64,000 bases of DNA from NCBI GenBank assembly GCA_052103955.1, contig JBQELO010000003.1, positions 186,001 through 250,000 on the forward strand, in the 5' to 3' direction. Positions 18,309-27,290 of this stretch are shown here, piece after piece. Below the pieces are notes generated by a model that saw only the letters and a program-made list of their open reading frames with translations, searched no databases and had not been told where the DNA came from. Origin of the DNA: Paenalcaligenes sp052103955 (GTDB lineage: Bacteria; Pseudomonadota; Gammaproteobacteria; Burkholderiales; Burkholderiaceae_B). Each line of letters begins with the position of its first letter. Position 1 is the first letter of the stretch. The position numbers were made by a program, and so were the translations under genes.

Positions 18309-19505
18309 ATGCGCGAGCTGACCCAGAAAAACCTGGTTTTTGGCCTCACTGGAGGCGTTGCCTGTTACAAAATTGCCGAACTGGTACGCCGCACTAAAGA
18401 TTTAGGTGCAAGCGTTGACGTGGTCATGACCTCTGCTGCCGAGCAATTCATCACCCCTGTCACGATGCAAGCCCTGTCTGGGCGCCCTGTATTTAGCAAT
18501 ATCTGGGACTCCCGACCTAATGACAACATGGCGCACATACAGCTTAGCCGTCAGGCTGACGCCATTTTGATCGCACCAGCCAGTACCGACTTTATTGCCA
18601 AGCTGGCTCACGGCTTTGCCGATGACCTACTTAGCACGCTCTGCGTGGCGCGTGGCAACCGCCCTTTACTGGTTGCTCCTGCCATGAACCGTGAAATGTG
18701 GGCACACCCTGCCACACAGCGCAATATTCAACAACTGCGTGAAGACGGCGTCATCATTTTAGGCCCTGGTCATGGCGATCAAGCTTGCGGCGAGTTTGGT
18801 GATGGCCGCATGTTAGAACCCGATCAGCTACTTAGCGAAATACGTGCATTCTTTCAGCCTAAGCTGCTGAAAGGTAAAAAAGTGCTGATTACGGCCGGCC
18901 CCACCAGCGAAGCCATTGATCCTGTACGTGTGATCACTAATCGCTCCTCTGGAAAAATGGGCTACGCTCTTGCACAAGCCGCTAGGGAGGCGGGTGCCGA
19001 GGTAGAACTGGTGTCTGGCCCTGTTAATCTGGCAGCTCCCTACGCCGTACAACGCATTAGCGTAGAAAGTGCCCGCGACATGCACAAAGTCGTTATGCAA
19101 CGCGCCCCTCATAGCGATGTATTCATTGCCGTTGCCGCAGTTGCTGATTGGTATGTGACCAATGCTAGCGATCAAAAACTGAAGAAAAACCAAACGCAAG
19201 ACAGCCCACAGTTAGAGTTTGCCCCCAACCCCGACATTCTGGCCGAGGTTGCAGCACTGAACAACCGACCTTTTTGTGTAGGTTTTGCTGCCGAAACTGA
19301 ACAGCTGCTAACCTTTGCTGAAGCAAAGCGTCGCCGTAAAAATATTCCATTACTCGTCGGCAACTTAGCACAACGCGCCATGCATGCTGACGACACCGAA
19401 CTGGTTATTTTTGATGAACAAGGTCATGACGCGTGGCCCGCTACGGACAAGCTTACCGCTGCCCGCAAGCTGATACAGCGCATTGCCCTTCAACTGGAAC
19501 CCTAA
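18309..19505 (+). CDS. coaBC: Phosphopantothenoylcysteine synthetase/decarboxylase
   Basis: This bifunctional enzyme performs two steps of coenzyme A synthesis. The ATG at 18309 has AGGA upstream, and longer reading would overlap lspA. The N-terminal CoaC domain is a flavodoxin-like decarboxylase with the GLTGGVACYK phosphate loop, His76 as the catalytic base (HIQLS), PAMN (124-127) and the GDQACGEFGDGRM cysteine loop. From about residue 190 the CoaB domain begins with VLITAGPTSEAIDPVRVITN and SSGKMGYALA, which bind CTP. The 398-residue length is normal. Confidence 0.95.
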   Translation: MRELTQKNLVFGLTGGVACYKIAELVRRTKDLGASVDVVMTSAAEQFITPVTMQALSGRPVFSNIWDSRPNDNMAHIQLSRQADAILIAPASTDFIAKLAHGFADDLLSTLCVARGNRPLLVAPAMNREMWAHPATQRNIQQLREDGVIILGPGHGDQACGEFGDGRMLEPDQLLSEIRAFFQPKLLKGKKVLITAGPTSEAIDPVRVITNRSSGKMGYALAQAAREAGAEVELVSGPVNLAAPYAVQRISVESARDMHKVVMQRAPHSDVFIAVAAVADWYVTNASDQKLKKNQTQDSPQLEFAPNPDILAEVAALNNRPFCVGFAAETEQLLTFAEAKRRRKNIPLLVGNLAQRAMHADDTELVIFDEQGHDAWPATDKLTAARKLIQRIALQLEP

Positions 19506-19514
19506 TTCTTAACT

Positions 19515-19964
19515 ATGCAAACCGTTAACATCAAGATTTTGGACGAGCGTCTACGCGCCGAATTGCCTACTTACGCTACGCCTGGCTCTGCCGGCTTAGA
19601 CTTACGTGCATGCTTGGACCAACCATTAGAACTGGCCCCAGGCGCCTGTGAATTGATCCCTACAGGCATGGCCATGCACATTGCCAACCCTGCGTATGCA
19701 GCCATGATCCTGCCACGCTCAGGCTTAGGCCACAAACACGGTGTAGTGCTAGGTAACTTGGTGGGTTTAATTGATTCTGACTACCAAGGCCCGTTGATGG
19801 TGTCCGTCTGGAACCGTGGTCAAACCACATTCACGATCAACCCTATGGAGCGTATTGCTCAAATGGTAGTGGTACCAGTGGTTCAGCTAGACCTGAACAT
19901 CGTAGAAGACTTTGAAGATAGCTCACGCGGCGCTGGCGGTTTTGGCAGCACTGGCCGCGCGTAA
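19515..19964 (+). CDS. dut: dUTP diphosphatase
   Basis: Dut hydrolyses dUTP to dUMP and keeps uracil out of DNA. The 149-residue trimeric type is recognised by five motifs in order: SAGLDLRA, PRSGLGHKHG, GNLVGLIDSDYQG, RIAQMV, and the C-terminal RGAGGFGSTGRA lid. It lies nine bases after coaBC and nine bases before the convergent end of pqiC; no clear terminator fits between the two stops. Confidence 0.97.
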   Translation: MQTVNIKILDERLRAELPTYATPGSAGLDLRACLDQPLELAPGACELIPTGMAMHIANPAYAAMILPRSGLGHKHGVVLGNLVGLIDSDYQGPLMVSVWNRGQTTFTINPMERIAQMVVVPVVQLDLNIVEDFEDSSRGAGGFGSTGRA

Positions 19965-19973
19965 GCCTACAGC

Positions 19974-20591
19974 TTAATTCAAACACTGCAGGCTTTGGAT
20001 GACTCCTTCAGCCTGTGGTGCTTTCCCAGATTGCATTTGTTGCATCATCACCAGACTGAAACGCTGCACCAACTCTTGGTGCGCCTGAGCCAATCCCTCT
20101 ACCCCAGGACCTGCAGGCTGCTGCAAACTGATGCGGCATAGCATAGTAGCCCCCTGAAAATGCACAGGGCTTAATCGCCACGAATACTCTTGGCGTACAG
20201 ACTGCCCATACTTGGACTCAAAACGCTGCACATCCACATCAATACGCCAATAAGGGATACGGTCTTCCTGACGGCTCATTTCAGCACTAGGCACGCCCAA
20301 ACCCTGCGTAAGGTTCACACTTAAGGCTTGCTGCAACTCTTCGCTCAAGGCGGCTACCCACTGATAGTCATTCAGCAACTGTACCTCTTGCGCCGCACCT
20401 AAATCCAGCACGATTTGCTTTCTATCCAACTGCGCAGGCACTTTTACAGTCTGCACAAGCACCGCCTTGTTTGCTGCTTGAGTGACAGGAGCCGGCTGCT
20501 CCTGCACCAAACTAAAAAAGCGCGGGGCAGGAACGGTAGAGCAAGCCGCCAACAGCAGAGAAGAGACAATCACACCAAGTTTTGCTTTCAT
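19974..20591 (-). CDS. pqiC: PqiC-like lipoprotein of the Pqi envelope complex
   Basis: The 205-residue protein has a lipoprotein signal with the lipobox LLAAC (Cys17) and the YmbA/PqiC (DUF330) layout: STVPAPRFFSLVQ, a basic VKVPAQLDRKQIVL segment, and WAALSEELQQAL-like helices. In E. coli PqiC is an outer-membrane lipoprotein that docks the PqiB channel. The gene follows pqiB with its start adjoining the pqiB stop region, as expected for a pqiABC operon. Confidence 0.87.
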   Translation of the reverse strand: MKAKLGVIVSSLLLAACSTVPAPRFFSLVQEQPAPVTQAANKAVLVQTVKVPAQLDRKQIVLDLGAAQEVQLLNDYQWVAALSEELQQALSVNLTQGLGVPSAEMSRQEDRIPYWRIDVDVQRFESKYGQSVRQEYSWRLSPVHFQGATMLCRISLQQPAGPGVEGLAQAHQELVQRFSLVMMQQMQSGKAPQAEGVIQSLQCLN

Positions 20592-22264
20592 CAGTTAGCC
20601 TCCGGTAACTTATCTGCTGATCTACCTCGCCACAACGACGAGGGCTGACTTTGCAGCTCTTCAACCAAGCCGTTTACAGTTCTTAAGGTACGGTTCATTT
20701 CTTGCATCAACTGCTCTATCCCACCTGTCATAGGTGAATTCTCTGACAACAGCATATTTGCACTTGCCAACGCCTGCTGAGCTGCTTTCAACGTATCAGC
20801 TGCTACAGGCACTAAACCGTTATCCAATTTTTTAGTCAGGTCTGTAAGCTGCTGCAAACTAGCATTCAGCGACTTCACCGTCTGGTCTAATGGCAGGGCT
20901 TCCAGCTTGTTCACAATCGATAATATCTGCTGTTGCAATCGATCAAAATCACCCTTGATCACCGGAATTTCTAACGGCGTACTACGGGCATTAAACTCCA
21001 CGTTTTCTGCGCCGGGGAAGAAATCCAAGGCAATAAACTGCTGACCAGTCAGCAAGTTCGCTGTCTGCATCTGCGCGCGCAAGCCATTGTTAACCAAGGT
21101 AGACACAAAGCTACGCACAGGCTCATCATCACCTGCCAGATTGCTCTTAATGTGCTCATAAATTGAGCCCAAGCGTCGTGGGTAAATACTCCCACGCACC
21201 ACTGTGTAGAAACGTTTGTTCTCGGTATCCAAATCCATGGCAATGCTAGTCACGCGCCCTAACTCCATACCCTGGAAGTCAATGGATGCACCCACTTTTA
21301 GCCCACGCACGCTTTGATACATGTGGAACTCCAGCTCAAACGGCTCGCCATCTGGTCTGGCTTGTGCTTGTGCTTCGCCGGGGAACAACTCGAACTCTGC
21401 ACCTGACTTGGCGCGAGGCGCAGCCTCACCTTCGTCTCCCATACTGAATTCCACACCGCCCGAAAGTAACGAAATCACCGACGTTGTGCTCACCGCAAAG
21501 CCATCGGCATTGAACGACATATTAATACCGCTCACATTCCAAAATCGTGAGGCCTCGGTCACAAATCGGTCATTAGGCGCATTGATGAATACTTGAATAT
21601 TCACCCCTCTACCTTGGTCGTCTAAGCTATAACCCAGCACTTGACCCACGTTAATCTGACGGAAGTACACCGGTGAGCCAATTTCAAGCGAGCCCAAGTC
21701 TGGCGCTAACAAACTAAAGCGCGTACCTGGGCTGCTGCTACTAATTTCGGGGGGGACTTCCACGCCCACAAAAGATGTGACCGGATCAGCTTTAGTATCC
21801 AGCTTTGAAGGTGCATCCACACTGATAAAAGCGCCAGACAAGATGGTCCCTAACCCAGACACACCACTAATACCTAAGCGCGGGCGCACCACCCAAAATT
21901 TAGAATCAGCCTGAGTGATATAGTCAGCGCCATTTTTATGCAGCTGTATATGCACTAATACCTGTTTACGATCAGGGGCCACAGTCACCGCGGTGACATT
22001 ACCTATCACCACATCTTTATAACGTAGCTCTGTTTGCCCGGCCTGAATACCTTCAGCAGCAATAAAGCTCACGGTAATGACCGGCCCCGTGTTAACCCAG
22101 TGCCTAATCAATACCGATGCACCTACCACCAATGCCACTATAGGCACTAGCCATATCCACGAAAACCGTCTCTTCTCACGCTGTACACGCGTAGGCTCAC
22201 GAACCGGTCGTGCGGTAGGCGCTTCGGGCTGCGTTGATACGCCGTCCTGATCGTCTGTTTGCAT
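20591..22264 (-). CDS. pqiB: Intermembrane transport protein PqiB (three MCE domains)
   Basis: The 557-residue protein has a polar N-terminus, one membrane helix at about 36-55, and then repeated MCE/MlaD domains in the periplasm (for example GIQAGQTELRYKDVVIGNV, GSPVYFRQINVGQVLGY, GASIDFQGMELGRVTS). A long C-terminal helical part (LQQQILSIVNKLEALPLDQT) follows. MCE proteins such as PqiB form tube-like bridges for lipid movement between membranes. It is flanked by pqiA (two bases upstream) and pqiC (one-base overlap), so the operon is complete. Confidence 0.92.
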   Translation of the reverse strand: MQTDDQDGVSTQPEAPTARPVREPTRVQREKRRFSWIWLVPIVALVVGASVLIRHWVNTGPVITVSFIAAEGIQAGQTELRYKDVVIGNVTAVTVAPDRKQVLVHIQLHKNGADYITQADSKFWVVRPRLGISGVSGLGTILSGAFISVDAPSKLDTKADPVTSFVGVEVPPEISSSSPGTRFSLLAPDLGSLEIGSPVYFRQINVGQVLGYSLDDQGRGVNIQVFINAPNDRFVTEASRFWNVSGINMSFNADGFAVSTTSVISLLSGGVEFSMGDEGEAAPRAKSGAEFELFPGEAQAQARPDGEPFELEFHMYQSVRGLKVGASIDFQGMELGRVTSIAMDLDTENKRFYTVVRGSIYPRRLGSIYEHIKSNLAGDDEPVRSFVSTLVNNGLRAQMQTANLLTGQQFIALDFFPGAENVEFNARSTPLEIPVIKGDFDRLQQQILSIVNKLEALPLDQTVKSLNASLQQLTDLTKKLDNGLVPVAADTLKAAQQALASANMLLSENSPMTGGIEQLMQEMNRTLRTVNGLVEELQSQPSSLWRGRSADKLPEAN

Positions 22265-22266
22265 AG

Positions 22267-23541
22267 TTACTCTACCTTCAAATCGCTACTTTTCCGAATA
22301 GCATGAACAGGTTTCTGCTGTGCAGTACGTGAATCCCAGCCTACCCTAGGGTCAAAACTCAGCGCTGACAGCATGGTCAGCACCACCACCAAACCAAAAC
22401 TTAAGGCCGCCGTCCCCGGAATGATTTGTGAAAGTCCGGGGAAGTTACCCATTGCCCCCAGTAACAGCACCACAAATACATCCAACATGGACCACTGGCC
22501 AATAAACTCTACTAACTCATAGATACGGGTACGTTGGCGTTGCACTACTCGCCCTTTCCAACGATGCGCACCACATAGCAACACCACCAGCGCTACAAAC
22601 TTGGTAAATGGCACCACGATACTGGCAGTGAATACAATCAACGCCAAATCGGCAGAGTTGCTTTCCCACAGCTCAATCACCCCACCTAAAATCGTATGAG
22701 ACGAGGCTCCCATAGGCGTATTCAACACCATAATAGGCAAGATATTAGCGGGCAAATATAACAGCATTGCAGTGAGCAAAAAGGCCCATGCCCTGTTTTG
22801 CATATCTGGCTTACGTTTGTGCAGCGTAGCGTTACAACGCAAACACTGATCCCCCTCTTCTGGGGTGGTTTGCACCAATCCACACGCCGAGCAACCAATA
22901 TAATCTTCGGGATCTACTGACACACTGGGCAACACCATGCCTTTTTCAGCCGCCAAGTTCCACAGTTTCTGCACAGTTAAACGCGACGCCGAAGTATACA
23001 CCAGCATCAAAGCAGCATAAGCCCACAAACCGTAAGCAGGTTCTACTTGAGCCAAACCAGCGAACTTCACCAACGCTACGATCATCGCCAAAAACACCAC
23101 CGGCACCAATGACCAATGCTGCAAAATGCCTAATACACGCAGCCCCAGCGAAAAATCTAATGGTGTACGCCCGCTACGAATGACCAGCAATGCCCAAAAG
23201 CGAAACAGCAGCATCAGAAGCGGGAAGACCACACCCAACAAGCCGCCCATGATCGCTAAGGAATAATGCCCTTGCTGCCAACTTAAAGCGATCGCTTCAG
23301 GAAAATTGGGGCTGATATGATGCCCCTGCAATGTGATATGCACTACCGGCGCCACGTTGGCCGATAAAAACAAAATGATGGCACCCAGCACTAATGCCAA
23401 CCACCCCGACACCGTCAGGGAGGAGGCCTTGTCCAATACTGAGGCACATTGGCCGCACACGGCCGACTCACCTGCCTGCAAGTCCACATCTATGTGCAAT
23501 GCGTCGCATTGTGGGCATGCGTGCAGGTGATTCGCGCTCAT
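22267..23541 (-). CDS. pqiA: Paraquat-inducible protein A
   Basis: The 424-residue inner-membrane protein is built of two repeats, each a CxxC zinc-ribbon-like piece followed by about four membrane helices. The first ribbon uses CPQC and CGQC near the N-terminus; the second uses CSAC and CLRC near residues 217-238. PqiA is the membrane partner of PqiB in lipid transport and membrane integrity. The gene starts six bases after the clpA stop, so clpA and pqi transcription may be joined. Confidence 0.92.
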   Translation of the reverse strand: MSANHLHACPQCDALHIDVDLQAGESAVCGQCASVLDKASSLTVSGWLALVLGAIILFLSANVAPVVHITLQGHHISPNFPEAIALSWQQGHYSLAIMGGLLGVVFPLLMLLFRFWALLVIRSGRTPLDFSLGLRVLGILQHWSLVPVVFLAMIVALVKFAGLAQVEPAYGLWAYAALMLVYTSASRLTVQKLWNLAAEKGMVLPSVSVDPEDYIGCSACGLVQTTPEEGDQCLRCNATLHKRKPDMQNRAWAFLLTAMLLYLPANILPIMVLNTPMGASSHTILGGVIELWESNSADLALIVFTASIVVPFTKFVALVVLLCGAHRWKGRVVQRQRTRIYELVEFIGQWSMLDVFVVLLLGAMGNFPGLSQIIPGTAALSFGLVVVLTMLSALSFDPRVGWDSRTAQQKPVHAIRKSSDLKVE

Positions 23542-23546
23542 GTGGG

Positions 23547-25883
23547 TTAGTCGATTAATTCAGCTTCAGTGTCTGATGGTTGAGCATGCTCGGTACTGGG
23601 TTTGCTAGTGTCGCCAAACTTCAGCACCACATTGCCACCGTCGTCCAGATCAACCTCTACATGCCCGCCATCACTTAGGCGACCAAACAATAGCTCATCA
23701 GCCAACGCTCTACGAATCGTGTCTTGAATCAAGCGCTGCATAGGTCGTGCCCCCATCGCTGGATCAAAACCATTAGCGGCTAAGTGCTCTCGCAATGCAT
23801 CACTAAAGACCACATCAACGCGTCGCTCGTTCAGTTGATGCTCTAGCTGCAACAAGAACTTATCTACGACTTTCAGAATCACTTCTCTAGACAACGGCTT
23901 AAAGTTCACAATAGCGTCAAGCCTATTACGGAACTCTGGCGTAAACAAACGCTTAATATCGGCCATTTCGTCACCAGCTGATTGGCTCTTCATAAATCCA
24001 ATACTGGATTTACTGAGCGTCTCGGCCCCAGCATTGGTAGTCATCACCAAAATCACATTACGGAAATCAGCTTTGCGGCCATTATTATCCGTTAAGGTTC
24101 CGTGATCCATGACTTGCAGCAAAATGTTGAAAATATCAGGATGCGCTTTTTCAATCTCATCCAACAACAATACGCAATGCGGCTGCTTGGTCACGGCTTC
24201 GGTTAACAAACCACCTTGTTCAAAGCCCACATAACCTGGTGGCGCACCGATCAAACGCGATACGGCGTGACGCTCCATGTACTCCGACATATCAAAGCGC
24301 AATAGCTCTATGCCCAGTACAAACGCTAGCTGACGCGCCACTTCAGTTTTCCCCACCCCAGTAGGCCCAGAGAACAGGAAAGACCCAATGGGTTTGTCAG
24401 GACGCCCCAAGCCAGAGCGCGACATTTTGATAGCGCTCGCCAAGGCCTCTATCGCTGCACCTTGCCCAAAGACCATAGACTTCAGATCACGTTCTAGCGT
24501 TGCCAACTTGTGCTTATCGTCGCTAGAAACGTTTTGAGGCGGTATACGTGCAATCTGTGCCACGGTTGCTTGTATGTCTTGTTTGCCTATGGTTTTTTTC
24601 TGACGCGACTTTGGTAGCAAGCGCTGAGCCGCCCCTGCCTCGTCAATCACATCAATAGCCTTATCGGGTAAGAACCTATCTGTGATATGACGCGCAGACA
24701 GTTCGGCCGCAGCAGCAATCGCCGCATTGGTATAACGCACACCATGGTGCGCTTCAAAATGCCCTTTTAAACCGCGCAAAATTTGCACGGTTTCAGCCAC
24801 AGTAGGCTCTACCACGTCTATTTTTTGGAAACGTCGTGATAAGGCGTGATCTTTTTCGAAAATTCCACGGTATTCTGCATAAGTAGTCGCACCCATGCAT
24901 TTCAACTTCCCTGAAGACAGCGCTGGCTTCAACAGGTTAGAAGCATCTAACGTGCCACCTGAAGCAGAACCTGCGCCAATCAAGGTATGAATTTCATCAA
25001 TAAACAGAATGCCTTGTTTCTGCTCACTCAAATCTTTGAGTACGGCCTTTAGACGCTGCTCAAAATCACCACGATATTTAGTACCTGCTAGCAACGCCCC
25101 CATGTCCAATGAGTAAACCGTAGCTTCCGCTAGCAAGTCGGGTATAGCCCCCTGCACAATACGTAGCGCTAGGCCTTCGGCAATCGCGGTTTTACCCACG
25201 CCAGCTTCGCCCACCAACAAAGGGTTATTTTTACGGCGACGGCACAAGACTTGAATCACGCGCTCTACTTCTTTTTCACGCCCGATTAACGGATCAATGC
25301 GTCCAAGACTAGCTTCGGCATTAAGGTTGGTCGTATAGAGGTCTAGAGGGGACTTTTGAGCATCCGATGTACTGCGCTGCGCACCGGCATCGGTAGGACC
25401 GCTTGTTTTGTTGGCTGCTTGTGCTGTGGGCTCGGCCGCCGCACCGGACTTAGCAATGCCATGCGACAGGTAATTCACCACATCTAAGCGGCTAATACCC
25501 TGTTGCTGCAAGTAATACACCGCATGGGAGTCTTTCTCGCCATACATGGCCACCAATACGTTGGCACCCGTCACTTCGGTTTTGGTTTGCCCACTAGAGG
25601 AGACGTGCATAATGGCACGCTGGATCACTCGCTGAAAGCCCAAGGTAGGCTGCGTATCCACATCCCCTTCACCTGGGTGTATAGGGGTATTTTCGGCAAT
25701 AAACTTTTTCAGGTTTTGCCGCAATGTCTCTAGATTGGCTGCACACGCACGCAGAACCTCAGCTGCCGCAGCATTATCCAATAATGCCAATAACAGGTGT
25801 TCTACCGTGATGAATTCATGTCGTGCCGCACGGGCCTCGACAAAAGCCATATGTAAACTAACTTCAAGTTCTTCGGAGATCAC
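23547..25883 (-). CDS. clpA: ATP-dependent Clp protease ATP-binding subunit ClpA
   Basis: ClpA unfolds substrates and feeds them to ClpP. The 778-residue protein has a Clp N-domain (residues 1-145, containing EFITVEHLLLALL), two AAA+ modules with Walker A GEAGVGKT and GPTGVGKT, Walker B ILFIDEIHTL and VLLLDEIEKAH, and a C-terminal D2-small domain. The ClpB-type coiled-coil insert is absent, which separates it from ClpB. clpS lies 76 bases upstream in the same direction, the usual adaptor arrangement. Confidence 0.95.
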   Translation of the reverse strand: MISEELEVSLHMAFVEARAARHEFITVEHLLLALLDNAAAAEVLRACAANLETLRQNLKKFIAENTPIHPGEGDVDTQPTLGFQRVIQRAIMHVSSSGQTKTEVTGANVLVAMYGEKDSHAVYYLQQQGISRLDVVNYLSHGIAKSGAAAEPTAQAANKTSGPTDAGAQRSTSDAQKSPLDLYTTNLNAEASLGRIDPLIGREKEVERVIQVLCRRRKNNPLLVGEAGVGKTAIAEGLALRIVQGAIPDLLAEATVYSLDMGALLAGTKYRGDFEQRLKAVLKDLSEQKQGILFIDEIHTLIGAGSASGGTLDASNLLKPALSSGKLKCMGATTYAEYRGIFEKDHALSRRFQKIDVVEPTVAETVQILRGLKGHFEAHHGVRYTNAAIAAAAELSARHITDRFLPDKAIDVIDEAGAAQRLLPKSRQKKTIGKQDIQATVAQIARIPPQNVSSDDKHKLATLERDLKSMVFGQGAAIEALASAIKMSRSGLGRPDKPIGSFLFSGPTGVGKTEVARQLAFVLGIELLRFDMSEYMERHAVSRLIGAPPGYVGFEQGGLLTEAVTKQPHCVLLLDEIEKAHPDIFNILLQVMDHGTLTDNNGRKADFRNVILVMTTNAGAETLSKSSIGFMKSQSAGDEMADIKRLFTPEFRNRLDAIVNFKPLSREVILKVVDKFLLQLEHQLNERRVDVVFSDALREHLAANGFDPAMGARPMQRLIQDTIRRALADELLFGRLSDGGHVEVDLDDGGNVVLKFGDTSKPSTEHAQPSDTEAELID

Positions 25884-25959
25884 GCTTCCTCCTGCACGGC
25901 AAAAATTAACACTGCATCAGACCTTATTCTAGCCTAAAGATAAACATCCATGATGTGCA

Positions 25960-26283
25960 TCAAAGATCTGACACTGGTTCCATAATACATTGAAGTGGAT
26001 GCTCATGTGCAACCGCTAGTTGCCGCACCATTTCTACGCGAGTAGCTGCGATATCTCGCGTGTAAACACCGCAGATGCCTCGCCCTTCATGATGCACTTT
26101 CAACATGATACTTTCGGCCTCTGCATTCGTTTTATGAAAAACCCTGCGCAACACAGCCACAACAAAATCCATGGGCGTGTAATCATCATTCAATAAAACA
26201 ACTTGATACTTAGGAGGTGGTGCTAAATCAGTATGTTCTCTTTCCAGCACCGTTTCTTTCTGATTTTCTAAATGCGTAACCAT
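25960..26283 (-). CDS. clpS: ClpS adaptor protein
   Basis: ClpS binds N-degron substrates and delivers them to ClpA. The 107-residue protein has a flexible N-terminus, then PPKYQVVLLNDDYTPMDFVV, the N-degron pocket motif with the DDYT loop and the Met after it. The C-terminal VEMVRQLAVAHEHPLQC matches the family. It is divergent from the cold-shock gene across 157 bases. Confidence 0.95.
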   Translation of the reverse strand: MVTHLENQKETVLEREHTDLAPPPKYQVVLLNDDYTPMDFVVAVLRRVFHKTNAEAESIMLKVHHEGRGICGVYTRDIAATRVEMVRQLAVAHEHPLQCIMEPVSDL

Positions 26284-26304
26284 AAAGCTAGGTAATTTCC
26301 ATAA

Positions 26305-26334
26305 TTGATTATTTATTCATTCTTAATCTAATAT
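26305..26334 (+). promoter_or_regulatory. Possible promoter of the cold-shock gene
   Basis: TTGATT (26305-26310) and TAATAT (26329-26334) are 18 bases apart. A start near 26342 would give a leader of about 100 bases, in keeping with the long leaders of cold-shock genes. The leader holds a small CCCGA/TCGGG hairpin at 26388-26401. The surrounding sequence is AT-rich, so chance matches are possible. Confidence 0.4.
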
Positions 26335-26440
26335 GCAACTATTCCAAGATTTGAATTAATATATCAACTTCTTGATTAGGTTCTCTGCCCGAATTATCGG
26401 GTATGTAGTATGTAATTCACTTGTTTGAGAGGCATTAGTA

Positions 26441-26683
26441 ATGTCTGATTTAACCACAGCAACTCCTTCTGAAGCACCCAAACTCGCTGGTACCGTGAAA
26501 TGGTTCAATGATGCAAAGGGCTTCGGTTTCATCACCCCCGACAATGGCGGTGAAGACCTATTTGCACATTTCTCATCAATCCAGATGAATGGCTTCAAAA
26601 CCTTGAAGGAAGGCCAAAAGGTCCTCTTTGAGATTGCTCAAGGCCCTAAAGGTCAGCAAGCGCTGAACATCACTGCGGCCTAA
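26441..26683 (+). CDS. Cold-shock domain protein (CspA/CspD family)
   Basis: The 80-residue protein carries a single cold-shock domain with RNP1 (KGFGFI) and RNP2 (DLFAHF) RNA-binding motifs and the opening GTVKWFNDAKGFGFI. About 12 extra residues (TTATPSEAPK) precede the domain, which is longer than in CspA. A GAGAGG ribosome site lies ahead of the ATG. Such proteins bind single-stranded RNA or DNA; some are transcription antiterminators. A strong terminator lies 48-71 bases after the stop, inside the next gene. Confidence 0.92.
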   Translation: MSDLTTATPSEAPKLAGTVKWFNDAKGFGFITPDNGGEDLFAHFSSIQMNGFKTLKEGQKVLFEIAQGPKGQQALNITAA

Positions 26684-26714
26684 TGCCTCATAAACAATAA
26701 TAGCTAATACCATT

Positions 26715-27179
26715 ATGCAACAAGACTACTCAGGGCGAAATCGCCCTGTTTTTTATTTCTTATTTTTTGTTATTTGTTTATTCATAACCGGCTCAAACAT
26801 ATCCTTTGCAGAGCAAACAAATAAATTTCAAGAAATTACAATTAATGACAAAACAATTAATATCGAGATAACCAACACTCCCGAATCCAGAGCCATAGGC
26901 TTAATGTACAGAGAAAGCCTAAACCCTGACAGCGGGATGTTATTTGTTTTCGAAGAAGCCGCTTATCATTGCTTCTGGATGAAGAACACGCTTATCCCAC
27001 TTAGCATTGCATTCATATCGCCCAACGGAACCATTACCGATATTTTGGATATGGCGCCTTTAGACTTAACCTCACACTGCCCCACCCAACCAGCCTTCTA
27101 CGCACTAGAAATGAACCAAGGATGGTTCACCAAGCAAAACATTAAGGTAGGAGACCGCGTTACAGGCATAGCTCATTAA
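26715..27179 (+). CDS. DUF192 family secreted protein
   Basis: The 154-residue protein has a signal peptide with a Phe-rich core ending near SFAEQ (about residue 33). The DUF192 domain follows: ITNTPESRAIGLMYRESL, GMLFVFEEA, FWMKNTLIPLSIAFI and YALEMNQGWF. The function of DUF192 is unknown. No ribosome site is evident ahead of the ATG at 26715, and there is no other ATG, GTG or TTG in frame before the mature part. Codons 6-14 overlap a strong terminator, so its expression probably depends on read-through or on another promoter. It is more AT-rich than its neighbours. Confidence 0.82.
   Translation: MQQDYSGRNRPVFYFLFFVICLFITGSNISFAEQTNKFQEITINDKTINIEITNTPESRAIGLMYRESLNPDSGMLFVFEEAAYHCFWMKNTLIPLSIAFISPNGTITDILDMAPLDLTSHCPTQPAFYALEMNQGWFTKQNIKVGDRVTGIAH
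26731..26754 (+). terminator. Strong intrinsic terminator inside the DUF192 gene
   Basis: CAGGGCGA (26731-26738) and TCGCCCTG (26741-26748) form an inverted repeat, in practice a 6-bp stem with a 6-base loop, and six T residues follow directly (26749-26754). It ends the cold-shock transcript but sits 16 bases inside the next open reading frame. The T run encodes part of the Phe-rich signal peptide core. Confidence 0.8.
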
Positions 27180-27224
27180 TGCAGTCTGTCACGCTACTAT
27201 TGTAAGCCCTGCAAAGCACATCAA

Positions 27225-27264
27225 ACAAAAAGGCCCTGACCTACAAACGATCAGGGCCTTTCTT
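27225..27264. terminator. Bidirectional terminator between DUF192 gene and sodB
   Basis: AAAGGCCCTGA (27229-27239) pairs perfectly with TCAGGGCCTTT (27251-27261) around an 11-base loop. A-rich and T-rich flanks allow it to stop both the plus-strand DUF192 transcript and the minus-strand sodB transcript. Confidence 0.88.
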
Positions 27265-27290
27265 GTTGGGCAAATGCTATGAAAATAGCA

